A stretch of 64,000 nt of DNA from Marivivens sp. (GTDB taxonomy: Bacteria > Pseudomonadota > Alphaproteobacteria > Rhodobacterales > Rhodobacteraceae). The notes under the pieces are model-generated. The model was not told the origin of the DNA. It made no database searches and was given only the letters and a program-made list of their open reading frames with translations. The stretch spans positions 81,355-145,354 of the forward strand of contig JAEPMR010000002.1 in the NCBI GenBank assembly GCA_017643845.1, in the 5' to 3' direction. Position numbers and translations under genes: made by a program. Below, piece by piece: positions 34,784 through 42,815 of this stretch (position 1 is its first letter; every line of letters begins with the position of its first letter).

Positions 34784-35791
34784 TTAGAACGTGAAGGTAA
34801 CGGAAACTTCGGTGCCGTTGCCGTAGTCAGCAGCGCCGGAGTCGGTGCCGTCAAGAGCGGCGCCAGAGTTGTAGGAACCGCGGACGGAAGCACCGTTGCC
34901 GAGGTCATACTCTGCACCAACGTAGTAGGTGGCAGCGTTAGCGAATGCACCAGCGTAAGCAACGAGACCGCCGCCGAGATCGTAGGAACCTTCGACGTCG
35001 AAGTCGGTGCCGTCGTAGGTGGTCAGGATTTCGATTGCACCTGCTGCGTAGTCAGCAGAGATGGTGTAAGCGCTTGCGCTGTCATAGGTGAAGCCAACGG
35101 TGAACGGAGCCATAGCGTAGGTTGCGCCGACTTCCCAGTCGTTGCCGTCTGCCACGATGCCGTAAACGTCAATGCCGCCAACGGTGGTCGAGCCTTTGAC
35201 GCCCCAGCTGGAGCCAGAAGCGAAGTTGGCAACAACGTCAACACCAGCAGCAGAGCCGCCAACGTTTACGCCCCAGGCGTTCGTGTCGTTTGCATAGCCA
35301 AACGCAACATCAAAGCCGCTGAGCGAAGTGCCGACACCAAGTTGCAGATTGCCACCGTCGTCGTCCATAGAGACAGCGATGTCGAAGCCAGACATGGTCA
35401 CTGAGCCAGTAACTTCAGCGTCTTCTGCGTCGGTGTGGATACCTGCGACCTCGGTTTGACCAGTCATTGCGTCAGCAACGTAGGCTGCTTCGCCCAGGCC
35501 AGTTCCGATGGACAGGCTTGCGGAGCTGGACGAAAGGGTGATCGAGCCCTGCTCGACGGTGCCAACTGCGCCGGAGTTGTCATGCGCCAGAGTAACGGAT
35601 GCCGAAGCAGTGATGCCGTTGTTCAGCGTAGCAGAAGCAGAAGCTGTCAACTCGGTGCTGGCATCGAGGCCGGTAACCGAATTGTAGGTTGCGGTGGCTT
35701 CACCACCCCAAGAGATGGAGCTGTGGCCAGCGGCGGAAGCGGCGCCGGCGAAGGCTACGACAGATGCCGAAGCGAGAAGGATGCTTTTCAT
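34784..35791 (-). CDS. outer membrane porin (Rhodobacterales type)
   Basis: This is a general diffusion porin-like beta-barrel of 335 aa. The signal peptide MKSILLASASVVAFAGAASA is cleaved before AGHSSISWGG. The mature protein is made of alternating hydrophobic/polar strands with Gly- and Asp-rich turns, and ends in the BAM signal EVSVTFTF (C-terminal Phe). The ATG at 35791 follows GAGGGA. The frame is open to 35974 but lacks a signal there. The 234-nt upstream region should hold the promoter. A strong terminator follows. Codon use is regular, as expected for a highly expressed gene. Confidence 0.92.
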   Translation of the reverse strand: MKSILLASASVVAFAGAASAAGHSSISWGGEATATYNSVTGLDASTELTASASATLNNGITASASVTLAHDNSGAVGTVEQGSITLSSSSASLSIGTGLGEAAYVADAMTGQTEVAGIHTDAEDAEVTGSVTMSGFDIAVSMDDDGGNLQLGVGTSLSGFDVAFGYANDTNAWGVNVGGSAAGVDVVANFASGSSWGVKGSTTVGGIDVYGIVADGNDWEVGATYAMAPFTVGFTYDSASAYTISADYAAGAIEILTTYDGTDFDVEGSYDLGGGLVAYAGAFANAATYYVGAEYDLGNGASVRGSYNSGAALDGTDSGAADYGNGTEVSVTFTF

Positions 35792-36025
35792 GGTTTTTTC
35801 CCTCGTGTTTGCATTCCCGAGAATGCCAGTTGGACTAGCATTGAGCATGTCTTTGCTACTTAACCCCCGAACACTCAAGCAATTTGGCCGCCAATTTTTT
35901 GACTGTCTCAAAAATGATGCATGAAGGTCACACCGCCGGTGGGCCGGATTGGGCGGTGACAAGCCCCCTGCCACGCACTATTTGAAGGGAAACAGTGAAA
36001 ACTCTCGCGAAAACAGGAGCCTGCC

Positions 36026-36688
36026 ATGTCTCTCTCTGAAATCCGCGCCCGCATTAACGCAGCCGAGACTGCGCATGGTCGGGCGGGGGGAAGTGTGACG
36101 CTGATTGCCGTCTCGAAGGTGCAGCCAAACGAGAGGGTCGCGGCGATTCTGGAGCAAGGGCACCGAGTCTTTGGTGAAAACAAGGTGCAGGAGGCGGCTG
36201 GGAAGTGGCCGGATTTCCGCGAGCGCTACGCGGGAATCGAGCTGCATCTGATCGGTCCGTTGCAGACCAACAAGACGCGGCAGGCGATGGAGCTGGCGCA
36301 GGCGATCCATTCGCTGGACCGGCCGAAGCTGGCGAAAACCATAGCGCGGCTTGCGCAGGAGACCGGCGCTTGCCCCGATCTGTATATACAGGTCAACACC
36401 GGCGAGGAGCCGCAGAAGGCGGGGATTGCACCTGCGGAACTGGACGGGTTTGTCGCGGAGTGCCGTGCGATGGATCTGCCCGTGAAGGGGTTGATGTGCA
36501 TTCCGCCGGTGGACGAGGAAGCGTCCCTGCATTTCGCGCTGTTGGCAAAGATGGCGGCGCGTAACGGGCTGGATGGCCTGTCGATGGGGATGAGCGACGA
36601 TTTCGAAAAGGCGATTTCTTTTGGGGCGACCCATGTGCGCGTGGGGTCTGCGATTTTCGGAGCGCGGGATTACGGCGCGGTCGGTTAA
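36026..36688 (+). CDS. YggS-family pyridoxal phosphate homeostasis protein
   Basis: This is a PLP-binding protein of the PLPBP/YggS family (220 aa, fold type III barrel) that keeps free PLP balanced. The PLP lysine is in VSKVQPNE at about residue 33. The family motifs [29 protein letters not shown] and [10 protein letters not shown] are all present. Strong CAGGAG lies 4-6 nt before the ATG. It is convergent with ribA, with a 4-nt stop overlap. It is in the same general area as other PLP enzymes (dapC, serC) but not in their operons. Confidence 0.95.
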   Translation: MSLSEIRARINAAETAHGRAGGSVTLIAVSKVQPNERVAAILEQGHRVFGENKVQEAAGKWPDFRERYAGIELHLIGPLQTNKTRQAMELAQAIHSLDRPKLAKTIARLAQETGACPDLYIQVNTGEEPQKAGIAPAELDGFVAECRAMDLPVKGLMCIPPVDEEASLHFALLAKMAARNGLDGLSMGMSDDFEKAISFGATHVRVGSAIFGARDYGAVG

Positions 36689-37770
36689 AGCAGGTGGCCG
36701 GATTTTTTCGCTTTGGTTGCGAGATAGTGGTGGTTGAACCGGTTCTCGCCAACTTTTAGGGGCACGCGCTCGACCACATCGAGACCCGTTTCCTGCATCC
36801 GAGCGACCTTTGCGGGATTGTTGGTCAGCAGGCGTAGCGACGAAAATCCCATACGCTTGAGAATTTCTGCGCCGATACGGAAGTCGCGCTCATCATCCTC
36901 GAATCCAAGACGGTGATTGGCCTCGACCGTATCGAACCCCTGATCCTGAAGCGAATAGGCGCGCATCTTGTTGGCGAGGCCGATGCCGCGCCCTTCCTGA
37001 TTGAGATAGAGAAGAACGCCCGCGCCCTCGGCGCCCATTTGGGCCAGTGCGCCGCGCAATTGGGGGCCGCAGTCGCATTTGAGACTGCCAAGGAGGTCGC
37101 CGGTGAAACAGGCCGAGTGCAGCCGCGCCAGCACAGGCGACGCACGATCGGGGCGGCCGATTTCGATGGCGTAATGTTCCTCGGCGCCGTCATCCGGGCG
37201 GAAAATGTGCAGGCGACCTGCCTCTGATACTTCGAGCGGCAAGCGTGCGGAGATGATCGGGTTGAGCGGCGCCAGATCCTGCGTGAGCGCGACCTCTGCG
37301 CTGGCGGTGGTGAGCTGGTGTTCATCGGCGAAACGGGCCGGGTCGGAAAGCGGGAGGACCAACGCGGCGGGAAGCAGACGCGCGGCTTTTGCAAGCGCGA
37401 TGGCGGCGCGATGCAGATGTGTCGCGCCCTCGCGCAGTGTTGTCAGCGGGCCTTTCATCGGGGTGCGCAGATCGTCCGCCGGATCTGCAATCGCGCGAAC
37501 CCATCCCAGAGCGGCGTCGCTCGGTAGGGCAATGCGTGCGATGTCGCCGTCGTAGGCGCGGGCCTTCAGAGTTTCGGCGCGGCGGGAGGTGATGGTGAGC
37601 GCGGCCTCTCCATGCATCGCCAAGAGAGCGGCAAGGCGCGCGGCCGTCAGTGTCTCGGCTGCGAGTACCAACGCCCCTTTGTGCCCAGACATGAGCACAA
37701 CCGGAACACCCATGCGTAGGTCGGCGCGGGCGCGGGCGAGGCTTTCGGTGCTGTCAGGGGAGAAGCTCAT
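36685..37770 (-). CDS. ribA: GTP cyclohydrolase II (with RibB-like N-terminal domain)
   Basis: The enzyme opens GTP to start riboflavin synthesis. At 361 aa it is about 160 residues longer than E. coli RibA. The catalytic C-terminal domain (about 160-361) has the Zn cysteines in [18 protein letters not shown] and the QEGRGIGL loop. The N-terminal part resembles a degraded 3,4-dihydroxy-2-butanone-4-phosphate synthase ([23 protein letters not shown] remnants) and lacks clear catalytic residues. RibB may be supplied elsewhere. No FMN riboswitch is visible upstream. The start is divergent from an OmpR-type regulator. Confidence 0.9.
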   Translation of the reverse strand: MSFSPDSTESLARARADLRMGVPVVLMSGHKGALVLAAETLTAARLAALLAMHGEAALTITSRRAETLKARAYDGDIARIALPSDAALGWVRAIADPADDLRTPMKGPLTTLREGATHLHRAAIALAKAARLLPAALVLPLSDPARFADEHQLTTASAEVALTQDLAPLNPIISARLPLEVSEAGRLHIFRPDDGAEEHYAIEIGRPDRASPVLARLHSACFTGDLLGSLKCDCGPQLRGALAQMGAEGAGVLLYLNQEGRGIGLANKMRAYSLQDQGFDTVEANHRLGFEDDERDFRIGAEILKRMGFSSLRLLTNNPAKVARMQETGLDVVERVPLKVGENRFNHHYLATKAKKSGHLL

Positions 37771-37825
37771 CGGGGACCAAGTGCTGTTTCAGGCAGTCAG
37801 ATAATGCCTTCTGCACTTAAAGTGA

Positions 37826-37868
37826 AACATTTCCCGCGAAATTGACACGAGCGCGTGAGAGAAATGTT
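37826..37868. promoter_or_regulatory. 8-bp inverted repeat in the ribA/regulator divergent promoter
   Basis: AACATTTC at 37826-37833 and GAAATGTT at 37861-37868 form a perfect inverted repeat with a 27-nt spacer. It lies in the 158-nt gap between ribA and the OmpR-type regulator and could be an operator. TTGACA at 37842-37847 fits a -35 box, but I see no good -10. Confidence 0.35.
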
Positions 37869-37928
37869 GCAAATCTTGCGCGGGGGCTGCGCTGGCCCAC
37901 ATGATATCCAAGCAAGAGGATGGAGATC

Positions 37929-38615
37929 ATGGCACAATTAAAGAGAATTCTGCTGGTCGATGATGATGAAGACCTGCGCGAGGCGCTGGGCGAGCAATTG
38001 GTCCTGACCGAAGATTTCGACGTTTTCGAAGCGGGCGATGGCGCGGAGGCTTTGTCTCGTGTCAAGGAGGGGCTCTACGATCTGGTGATCCTGGATGTCG
38101 GGCTGCCCGACACGGACGGGCGGGAATTGTGCCGTCTGATGCGTAAGCAGGGTGTCAAATGCCCGATTCTGATGCTGACCGGTCAGGATTCGGATAGCGA
38201 TACGATTTTGGGTCTGGACGCGGGGGCGAATGATTATGTGCCCAAACCGTTCAAGTTTCCGGTTTTGCTGGCGCGGATCAGGGCGCAGTTGCGTACTCAT
38301 GAGCAATCGGAAGATGCGGTATTCCAGTTGGGGCCGTATACCTTCAAGCCTGCCCAGAAGATGCTGCTGACGGAAGATGACCGGAAAATCCGGCTGACGG
38401 AAAAAGAGACCAATATTCTCAAGTTCCTTTATCGGGCGACCGACGGTGTCGTGGCGCGGGATGTGCTGCTGCACGAGGTCTGGGGGTATAATGCGGGCGT
38501 CACGACGCACACGTTGGAAACCCATATTTACCGTCTGCGGCAGAAGATCGAACCAGATCCATCTAACGCACAAATCCTGTTGACGGAGAGTGGAGGATAT
38601 AAGCTCGCGTCATGA
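37929..38615 (+). CDS. OmpR-family response regulator (CenR-like)
   Basis: This is a two-component response regulator of 228 aa. The receiver domain carries the acidic pocket VDDDED (11-16), the phosphoacceptor Asp in LVILDVGLPD near 54, Thr in MLTGQ near 82 and Lys in PKPFKFP near 104. The DNA-binding domain is a winged helix of the OmpR type (about 125-228), with the loop TTHTLETHIYRLRQKIEP. No histidine kinase lies near it. It resembles the alphaproteobacterial envelope regulator CenR (Brucella OtpR), but that identity is from memory of the family and not tested. The ATG at 37929 is preferred over 37920 because GGAG precedes it at better spacing. Confidence 0.85.
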   Translation: MAQLKRILLVDDDEDLREALGEQLVLTEDFDVFEAGDGAEALSRVKEGLYDLVILDVGLPDTDGRELCRLMRKQGVKCPILMLTGQDSDSDTILGLDAGANDYVPKPFKFPVLLARIRAQLRTHEQSEDAVFQLGPYTFKPAQKMLLTEDDRKIRLTEKETNILKFLYRATDGVVARDVLLHEVWGYNAGVTTHTLETHIYRLRQKIEPDPSNAQILLTESGGYKLAS

Positions 38616-38626
38616 TCCATATCAAA

Positions 38627-38643
38627 TTGGCACAAGATTTGCT
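38627..38643 (+). promoter_or_regulatory. sigma-54-like promoter
   Basis: TTGGCAC at 38627-38633, then 5 nt, then TTGCT at 38639-38643 fit the RpoN consensus (TGGCAC-N5-TTGCW), with the GG and GC 10 nt apart. It lies 12 nt after the regulator stop and upstream of a candidate small RNA. An overlapping TATGAT (38644-38649) could instead be a sigma-70 -10 box without a clear -35. Confidence 0.55.
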
Positions 38644-38653
38644 ATGATATGTA

Positions 38654-38732
38654 TACCCAGAGACCCCTCGATGGCGGGGTAAGGCCATCACCTCCCTGTT
38701 GGACTGCCCGGGCTTTGGCCCGGGCTTTTTTT
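38654..38732 (+). ncRNA. candidate small RNA (about 79 nt) downstream of the OmpR-type regulator
   Basis: A sigma-54-like promoter predicts a start near 38654. The transcript would have a 5' hairpin (ACCCC 38663-38667 with GGGGT 38676-38680), a single-stranded stretch with CACCTCCC (38689-38696), which is complementary to Shine-Dalgarno sequences, and a terminator hairpin with a T run ending at 38732. This is the layout of trans-acting sRNAs with an anti-SD motif. It could also simply be the 3' end of the regulator mRNA. No coding potential of note is seen. Confidence 0.5.
38706..38732 (+). terminator. strong intrinsic terminator (regulator/sRNA)
   Basis: A perfect 8-bp stem GCCCGGGC (38706-38713 and 38718-38725) with a 4-nt loop TTTG is followed by seven T (38726-38732). 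Confidence 0.95.
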
Positions 38733-38781
38733 ATCCCCCGGACGCATTCTTGTTGCTACTATAGGGCGAGGGGGGCCGGGA

Positions 38782-39432
38782 ATGACACGTGAATTTAGAC
38801 AAGAGGACGTGCTGGAGCTCTGGTTCCCAGAAACCGGACATGAGCGGGACAACGACTCCCATTCTGAGTTCTGGACCGAACGCATGCAGGGCGGAATGGA
38901 TGAACGGATTTGCGCCCGGTTCGGCGGATTGACCGAAGCCGCCGCGCGCGGTTGTCTCGATCATTGGGCGGATACCCCCTATGGGCGACTGGCACTGTTA
39001 ATCGCGCTGGATCAGTTCCCCCGTTCTGTGTGGCGAGATACGCCTGGCGCTTTTGCTCAGGACATCAAAGCGACGCGACTGGCGCTGGAGGGGATCGAGA
39101 ACGGTCATTATGCGGCACTTGATCATGCGTGGGAAAAACAATTCTACCTGATCGCAATGACCCATTGTGAAGGGCCGGATCACCTGTCGCGCTGTGACAA
39201 GGTGATTGCCATGTCAAAAGACCTCGCCGCCAATGACGTGCCGCCGCAGCTGGACCGTTTCAAGGAGCTTTCGGTTGCCCAGGCGGAGCGGGTGCGCGGG
39301 GTCATTGCGCGATTTGGCCGCCATCCGCATCGAAATCCGATCCTTGGGCGTCTGTCCACACCTGAGGAGGAGGCCTATATCGCGGAGGGGGATTTCCCAC
39401 ATTTGCGGCGCCCGGAAGTTGAGACTTCTTGA
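38782..39432 (+). CDS. DUF924 family protein
   Basis: This is a conserved protein of 216 aa, alpha-helical by pattern, with the family signatures LDQFPRSVWRDTPGAFAQD (about 76-94) and HPHRNPILGRLSTPEE (about 181-196). It has no signal peptide or membrane segment, so it is probably cytosolic. The biochemical role is unknown and the fold resembles TPR-like helical repeats. It is followed by exonuclease III after 55 nt. It could be co-transcribed but is not known to be functionally tied to it. Confidence 0.85.
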   Translation: MTREFRQEDVLELWFPETGHERDNDSHSEFWTERMQGGMDERICARFGGLTEAAARGCLDHWADTPYGRLALLIALDQFPRSVWRDTPGAFAQDIKATRLALEGIENGHYAALDHAWEKQFYLIAMTHCEGPDHLSRCDKVIAMSKDLAANDVPPQLDRFKELSVAQAERVRGVIARFGRHPHRNPILGRLSTPEEEAYIAEGDFPHLRRPEVETS

Positions 39433-39487
39433 GGCTGGAGGCAGGCGGGGATAGGGTCTGGCGAGTTTACACCAGACCGGAGCTGTC

Positions 39488-40276
39488 ATGTCATTTCGTC
39501 TTGCAACATGGAACATCAATTCGGTCAGGCTGCGGGAGCCTCTGGTCGCGCGCCTCATGACAGAAGAAGCGCCGGATGTGCTGTGTTTGCAGGAGTGCAA
39601 GAGCCCCGTGGAAAAGATCCCCCTCGCGACATTCGAGGCGCTGGGCTATCGCTACATGGTGGCGCGGGGCCAGAAAGGCTACAATGGTGTGGCGATCCTG
39701 TCGAAAATCCCGATGGAAGAGGCCGGGTCAGAGGATTTCGCCCAGTTGGGTCATGCCCGCCATATTGCGGGGCGGCTGGAAAACGGGGTCACGATCCACA
39801 ATTTCTATGTGCCGGCAGGGGGCGATTTGCCCGACCGCGAGGTGAACGAGAAATTCGGGCAAAAGCTGGATTACCTGACCGAGATGCGGGATTGGTTCCA
39901 TGCCAATGCGCCGGAAAAGGCGATCCTTGTTGGCGATCTGAACATCGCGCCGCGCGAAGATGACGTCTGGAACCACAAACAATTGCTCAAGATCGTCAGC
40001 CATACGCCTACCGAGGTCGCGCATCTGGCGGATGTGCAGGAGGCGGGACGCTGGGTGGATGTGACACGGCAGGATATACCGGAAGGACAGCTTTATAGCT
40101 GGTGGTCCTATCGCGCAAAAGATTGGGACGCGGCGGACAAAGGACGCAGACTGGATCATGTCTGGGCGACGCCGGATATTTCGAACGCGGCCCATTCGAG
40201 CAACGTGGTGCGCGCGGCGCGGGGGTGGGAGCAGCCCTCCGATCATGCGCCGGTTTTTGCGAGTTTTGACCTCTAG
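39488..40276 (+). CDS. xth: exodeoxyribonuclease III
   Basis: This base-excision repair enzyme with AP-endonuclease and 3'-exonuclease activity is 262 aa. The conserved active-site elements are present: NINSVR (7-12), QECK (about 35-38), YVPAGGD near 108, GDLNIAPREDDVWN near 152, and the C-terminal RLDHVW and SDHAPV. The ATG follows GGAG at 39479-39482. The stop overlaps that of the convergent SGNH hydrolase gene by 4 nt (CTAG). Confidence 0.96.
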   Translation: MSFRLATWNINSVRLREPLVARLMTEEAPDVLCLQECKSPVEKIPLATFEALGYRYMVARGQKGYNGVAILSKIPMEEAGSEDFAQLGHARHIAGRLENGVTIHNFYVPAGGDLPDREVNEKFGQKLDYLTEMRDWFHANAPEKAILVGDLNIAPREDDVWNHKQLLKIVSHTPTEVAHLADVQEAGRWVDVTRQDIPEGQLYSWWSYRAKDWDAADKGRRLDHVWATPDISNAAHSSNVVRAARGWEQPSDHAPVFASFDL

Positions 40277-40908
40277 AGCGCGCGGACCGCTTCACTCACG
40301 ACATGCCCCAGCTTGATATGGGCGTCGGCGTCGAAATGAACGCCGTCGACGGGGCTGACGGCAATGTGCTGTCCGGCATCCAGAAACCCTGCGCCCCACG
40401 CGGTGGCAAGTTCGGCATAGAGGGGGGCGAGCGCGATACTCTTTGCCGCCCCGCCAGCGAACGTGGTGGCGAATGGGCCTGTTTCCACAACAGGGGGCGG
40501 CGCGATCACCAGCACCTTAAATCCATCATGCGCGGACTGGTTCTCGGGGGAGAAGGCAATGCCCAAAAGCCCGCCGAGACCTGCTGCAATTTCTTCGGGG
40601 GAGCCTGTGACCTCGCATTTGGTGTCATTGGTGCCGAGCATGATTGTCAGCACGTCGATCGGGCGGTGGGTTTTGAGCGCAATTCTGAGGCCGAGCCAGC
40701 CGTTCATTACCGGCCCCATCAGGAGATCATCGAATTTTGTCATTCGGCCGGGGAGTCCCTCTTCGATCAGGGACCATTCCGCACCAAGATCTGCATGGGT
40801 CACGGTCGGCCAGCGCACCCCAGCGGGGTGTCGCCCGATGAAATCGTGGGCCGGCATGGGCGGGGTGCCGTGGGTGTTGCTGTCACCGAATGTCAGAAGT
40901 GTCGGCAT
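40273..40908 (-). CDS. SGNH/GDSL hydrolase family protein
   Basis: This is a lipase/esterase-type hydrolase of 211 aa. The SGNH blocks are GDSNTHG (8-14, catalytic Ser10), GTNDTKC near 93 (block III Asn) and DGVHFDADAHIKLG near 189 (catalytic Asp and His). There is no signal peptide, so it is probably cytosolic. Arylesterase-like members of this group act on small esters, but the natural substrate is not evident. A short gap of 133 nt separates its start from the divergent thioredoxin-like gene. Confidence 0.88.
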   Translation of the reverse strand: MPTLLTFGDSNTHGTPPMPAHDFIGRHPAGVRWPTVTHADLGAEWSLIEEGLPGRMTKFDDLLMGPVMNGWLGLRIALKTHRPIDVLTIMLGTNDTKCEVTGSPEEIAAGLGGLLGIAFSPENQSAHDGFKVLVIAPPPVVETGPFATTFAGGAAKSIALAPLYAELATAWGAGFLDAGQHIAVSPVDGVHFDADAHIKLGHVVSEAVRAL

Positions 40909-41041
40909 AGGAAATTTCCTGCTGTTTCGGAGAGGCTAGGCGAGGCTTGCGGGTATGGAAAGGCGGATTCGCGTGAATCGGCTCTTGGCCTTTGGGCTTA
41001 TGGCGCACATATAGGGGCAAACCGATATGAAGGAGCGAGAC

Positions 41042-41968
41042 ATGCTCGAGCTAGGACAAGGACAAACGGATGCGGCCGCTGCACAGGCTGGCGATCTGAT
41101 TATCGACGGAAGCGATCAGACCTTTATGGCGGATGTCGTCGAGGCATCGCAGACGGTGCCGGTGATTGTGGATTTCTGGGCCCCTTGGTGTGGTCCCTGT
41201 AAAACTCTGGGTCCAGCGCTGGAAGCGGCTGTGACGAAGGCAAAGGGTGCGGTGAAGCTGGTGAAGATCGACGTTGATCAGAACCAGGCAATTGCGGGCC
41301 AGCTGCAGGTGCAGTCTATCCCGACCGTCTATGCCTTTTGGAAAGGGCAGCCCGTCGATGGATTCCAGGGCGCGGTACCGCCAAGCCAAATCGACACATT
41401 CGTTGCCAAGCTGGCCGAGATGGGCGGTGGCTCCGCGGATGGGGGACTTTCCGAAGCGGTAGAAGCGGCAGAGGCGATGCTCGAAGAAGGCGCTGTTACG
41501 GATGCGGCGCAGACATTTGCCGCGATTTTGCAGGAAGATCCGACAAATGCCCGGGCCTATGGGGGATTGGTGCGGTGCCATGTGGCGCTGGGCGAGCTGG
41601 ATCAGGCAGAGGCTGTACTGAACGGAGCGCCCGCTGAAATTTCCGACAGTGCGGAGCTGGATGCGGCGCGGGCGCAAATTGCCCTTGCCCGGCAGGCCGA
41701 GAATGCCGGACCAGTTGCCGAGTTGCAGGCGCAGGTCGAAGCGGAGCCTGACAATCTGCAAGCGCGGTTCGATCTGGCTGGAGCGTTGCAGGCTGCTGGC
41801 CGGACGGAGGAAGCCGTTAATCAGCTGTTGGATGTGTTCCGCCGCGATCGCGAATGGAATGACGGGGCTGCAAAAACCCAGCTATTCCAGATATTCGATG
41901 CGCTGAAGGCAAATGATCCGATTGTCTTGAACGGCCGCCGGAAACTGTCGTCGATGATATTTGCCTAA
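41042..41968 (+). CDS. cnoX: thioredoxin-TPR chaperone (CnoX/YbbN family)
   Basis: The product has a thioredoxin domain (about 20-130) with active site FWAPWCGPCKTLG near 47-59, joined to a TPR-like helical C-terminal half (about 140-308). That is the YbbN/CnoX layout, a chaperone that protects proteins from oxidation and passes them to GroEL. Total length is 308 aa from the ATG at 41042. The sequence AAGGAG at 41030-41035 is its ribosome binding site, so the ORF's earlier ATG at 41027 is unlikely. It begins a four-gene cluster with LON-domain, Trm112-like and (convergent) UbiH genes. Confidence 0.93.
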   Translation: MLELGQGQTDAAAAQAGDLIIDGSDQTFMADVVEASQTVPVIVDFWAPWCGPCKTLGPALEAAVTKAKGAVKLVKIDVDQNQAIAGQLQVQSIPTVYAFWKGQPVDGFQGAVPPSQIDTFVAKLAEMGGGSADGGLSEAVEAAEAMLEEGAVTDAAQTFAAILQEDPTNARAYGGLVRCHVALGELDQAEAVLNGAPAEISDSAELDAARAQIALARQAENAGPVAELQAQVEAEPDNLQARFDLAGALQAAGRTEEAVNQLLDVFRRDREWNDGAAKTQLFQIFDALKANDPIVLNGRRKLSSMIFA

Positions 41969-41994
41969 GTTCGTGCAGGCGCTACCATAGCGAT

Positions 41995-42630
41995 ATGTTT
42001 TCAGCGACAGATCTGCCTGACACGATTCCGGTTTTCCCGCTGCCCGGGGCGCTCTTGCTCCCGCGGGCACGGTTACCGTTGCACATATTCGAGCCGCGCT
42101 ATCTGGCGATGCTGGATGATGTGCTAAAGACCCCGGGGCGGCTGATCGGGATGATCCAGCCGTATGAGGGTAGGGGTGACAAGCTTCACAGTATTGGCTG
42201 CGCTGGGCGATTGACCGGTTTTTCCGAGACCGAGGATGGCCGGTATATGGTCACCCTCACGGGCATCTCGCGGTTCAGGGTGCATCACGAGGTGGAGGGC
42301 TTTACGCCCTATCGCCGGTGCTCGGTGTCATGGGACGGCTTTGGGGCTGATCTGGGGCATAGCGAGACCGATCCAGGGCTTGACCGGGCGACATTCATGG
42401 CGCTCCTGGGACGGTTTTTTGAAGCACGCGGATTGTCGACGGACTGGGACAGCCTGAAAGAGGCAGATGACGAATTGCTGATCAATTCACTGTCGATGCT
42501 GTGTCCGTTCGAACCCGAAGATAAACAGGCGCTTTTGGAGGCGCCATCGCTGCCGACGCGGCGGGAGACGCTGGTGACGCTGCTGGAATTCGCATTGCGG
42601 TCCGGCGATGGAGGGGAACGGGTGCAATGA
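41995..42630 (+). CDS. LON peptidase substrate-binding domain protein
   Basis: This is a stand-alone LON N-terminal domain (211 aa) with no ATPase or protease domain. The family signature [23 protein letters not shown] is at about 12-34, followed by [20 protein letters not shown]. Such proteins are common in Alphaproteobacteria and may bind substrates or partner with other proteases, but the role is not established. The stop overlaps the ATG of the Trm112-like gene (ATGA, 42627-42630), so the two are coupled. It lies 26 nt downstream of the thioredoxin-TPR gene. Confidence 0.88.
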   Translation: MFSATDLPDTIPVFPLPGALLLPRARLPLHIFEPRYLAMLDDVLKTPGRLIGMIQPYEGRGDKLHSIGCAGRLTGFSETEDGRYMVTLTGISRFRVHHEVEGFTPYRRCSVSWDGFGADLGHSETDPGLDRATFMALLGRFFEARGLSTDWDSLKEADDELLINSLSMLCPFEPEDKQALLEAPSLPTRRETLVTLLEFALRSGDGGERVQ

Positions 42631-42815
42631 CGGATGGAAGCGCGACCTTTGACAGGCGGATGCTGGACGGGCTCGTTTGCCCGCAGACGCAGGCGGTGCT
42701 CCGGTATGATGCGGATGCACAGGAACTGATTTCCGAGGCCGCGGGGCTGGCATTTCCGATCCGTGAAGGCATACCGGTCATGCTGGTCGACGAAGCGCGA
42801 AAGCTCGACGACTGA
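42627..42815 (+). CDS. Trm112-like small protein (YcaR family)
   Basis: The product is 62 aa, matching the UPF0434/Trm112-like family: [16 protein letters not shown] near 13-28, then [17 protein letters not shown] near 37-53. The second cysteine of the zinc motif is not seen, as in many bacterial members. Eukaryotic Trm112 activates methyltransferases, and the bacterial role is mostly unknown. The gene is coupled to the preceding LON-domain gene. The stop abuts the convergent UbiH gene stop. Confidence 0.9.
   Translation: MTDGSATFDRRMLDGLVCPQTQAVLRYDADAQELISEAAGLAFPIREGIPVMLVDEARKLDD

Noticed and set aside
38644..38649. Sigma-70 -10 box (TATGAT) as the only sRNA promoter
   Set aside because: There is no -35 match at 16-18 nt. 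The sigma-54 match in the same place is better, so the -10 is noted only as an alternative.
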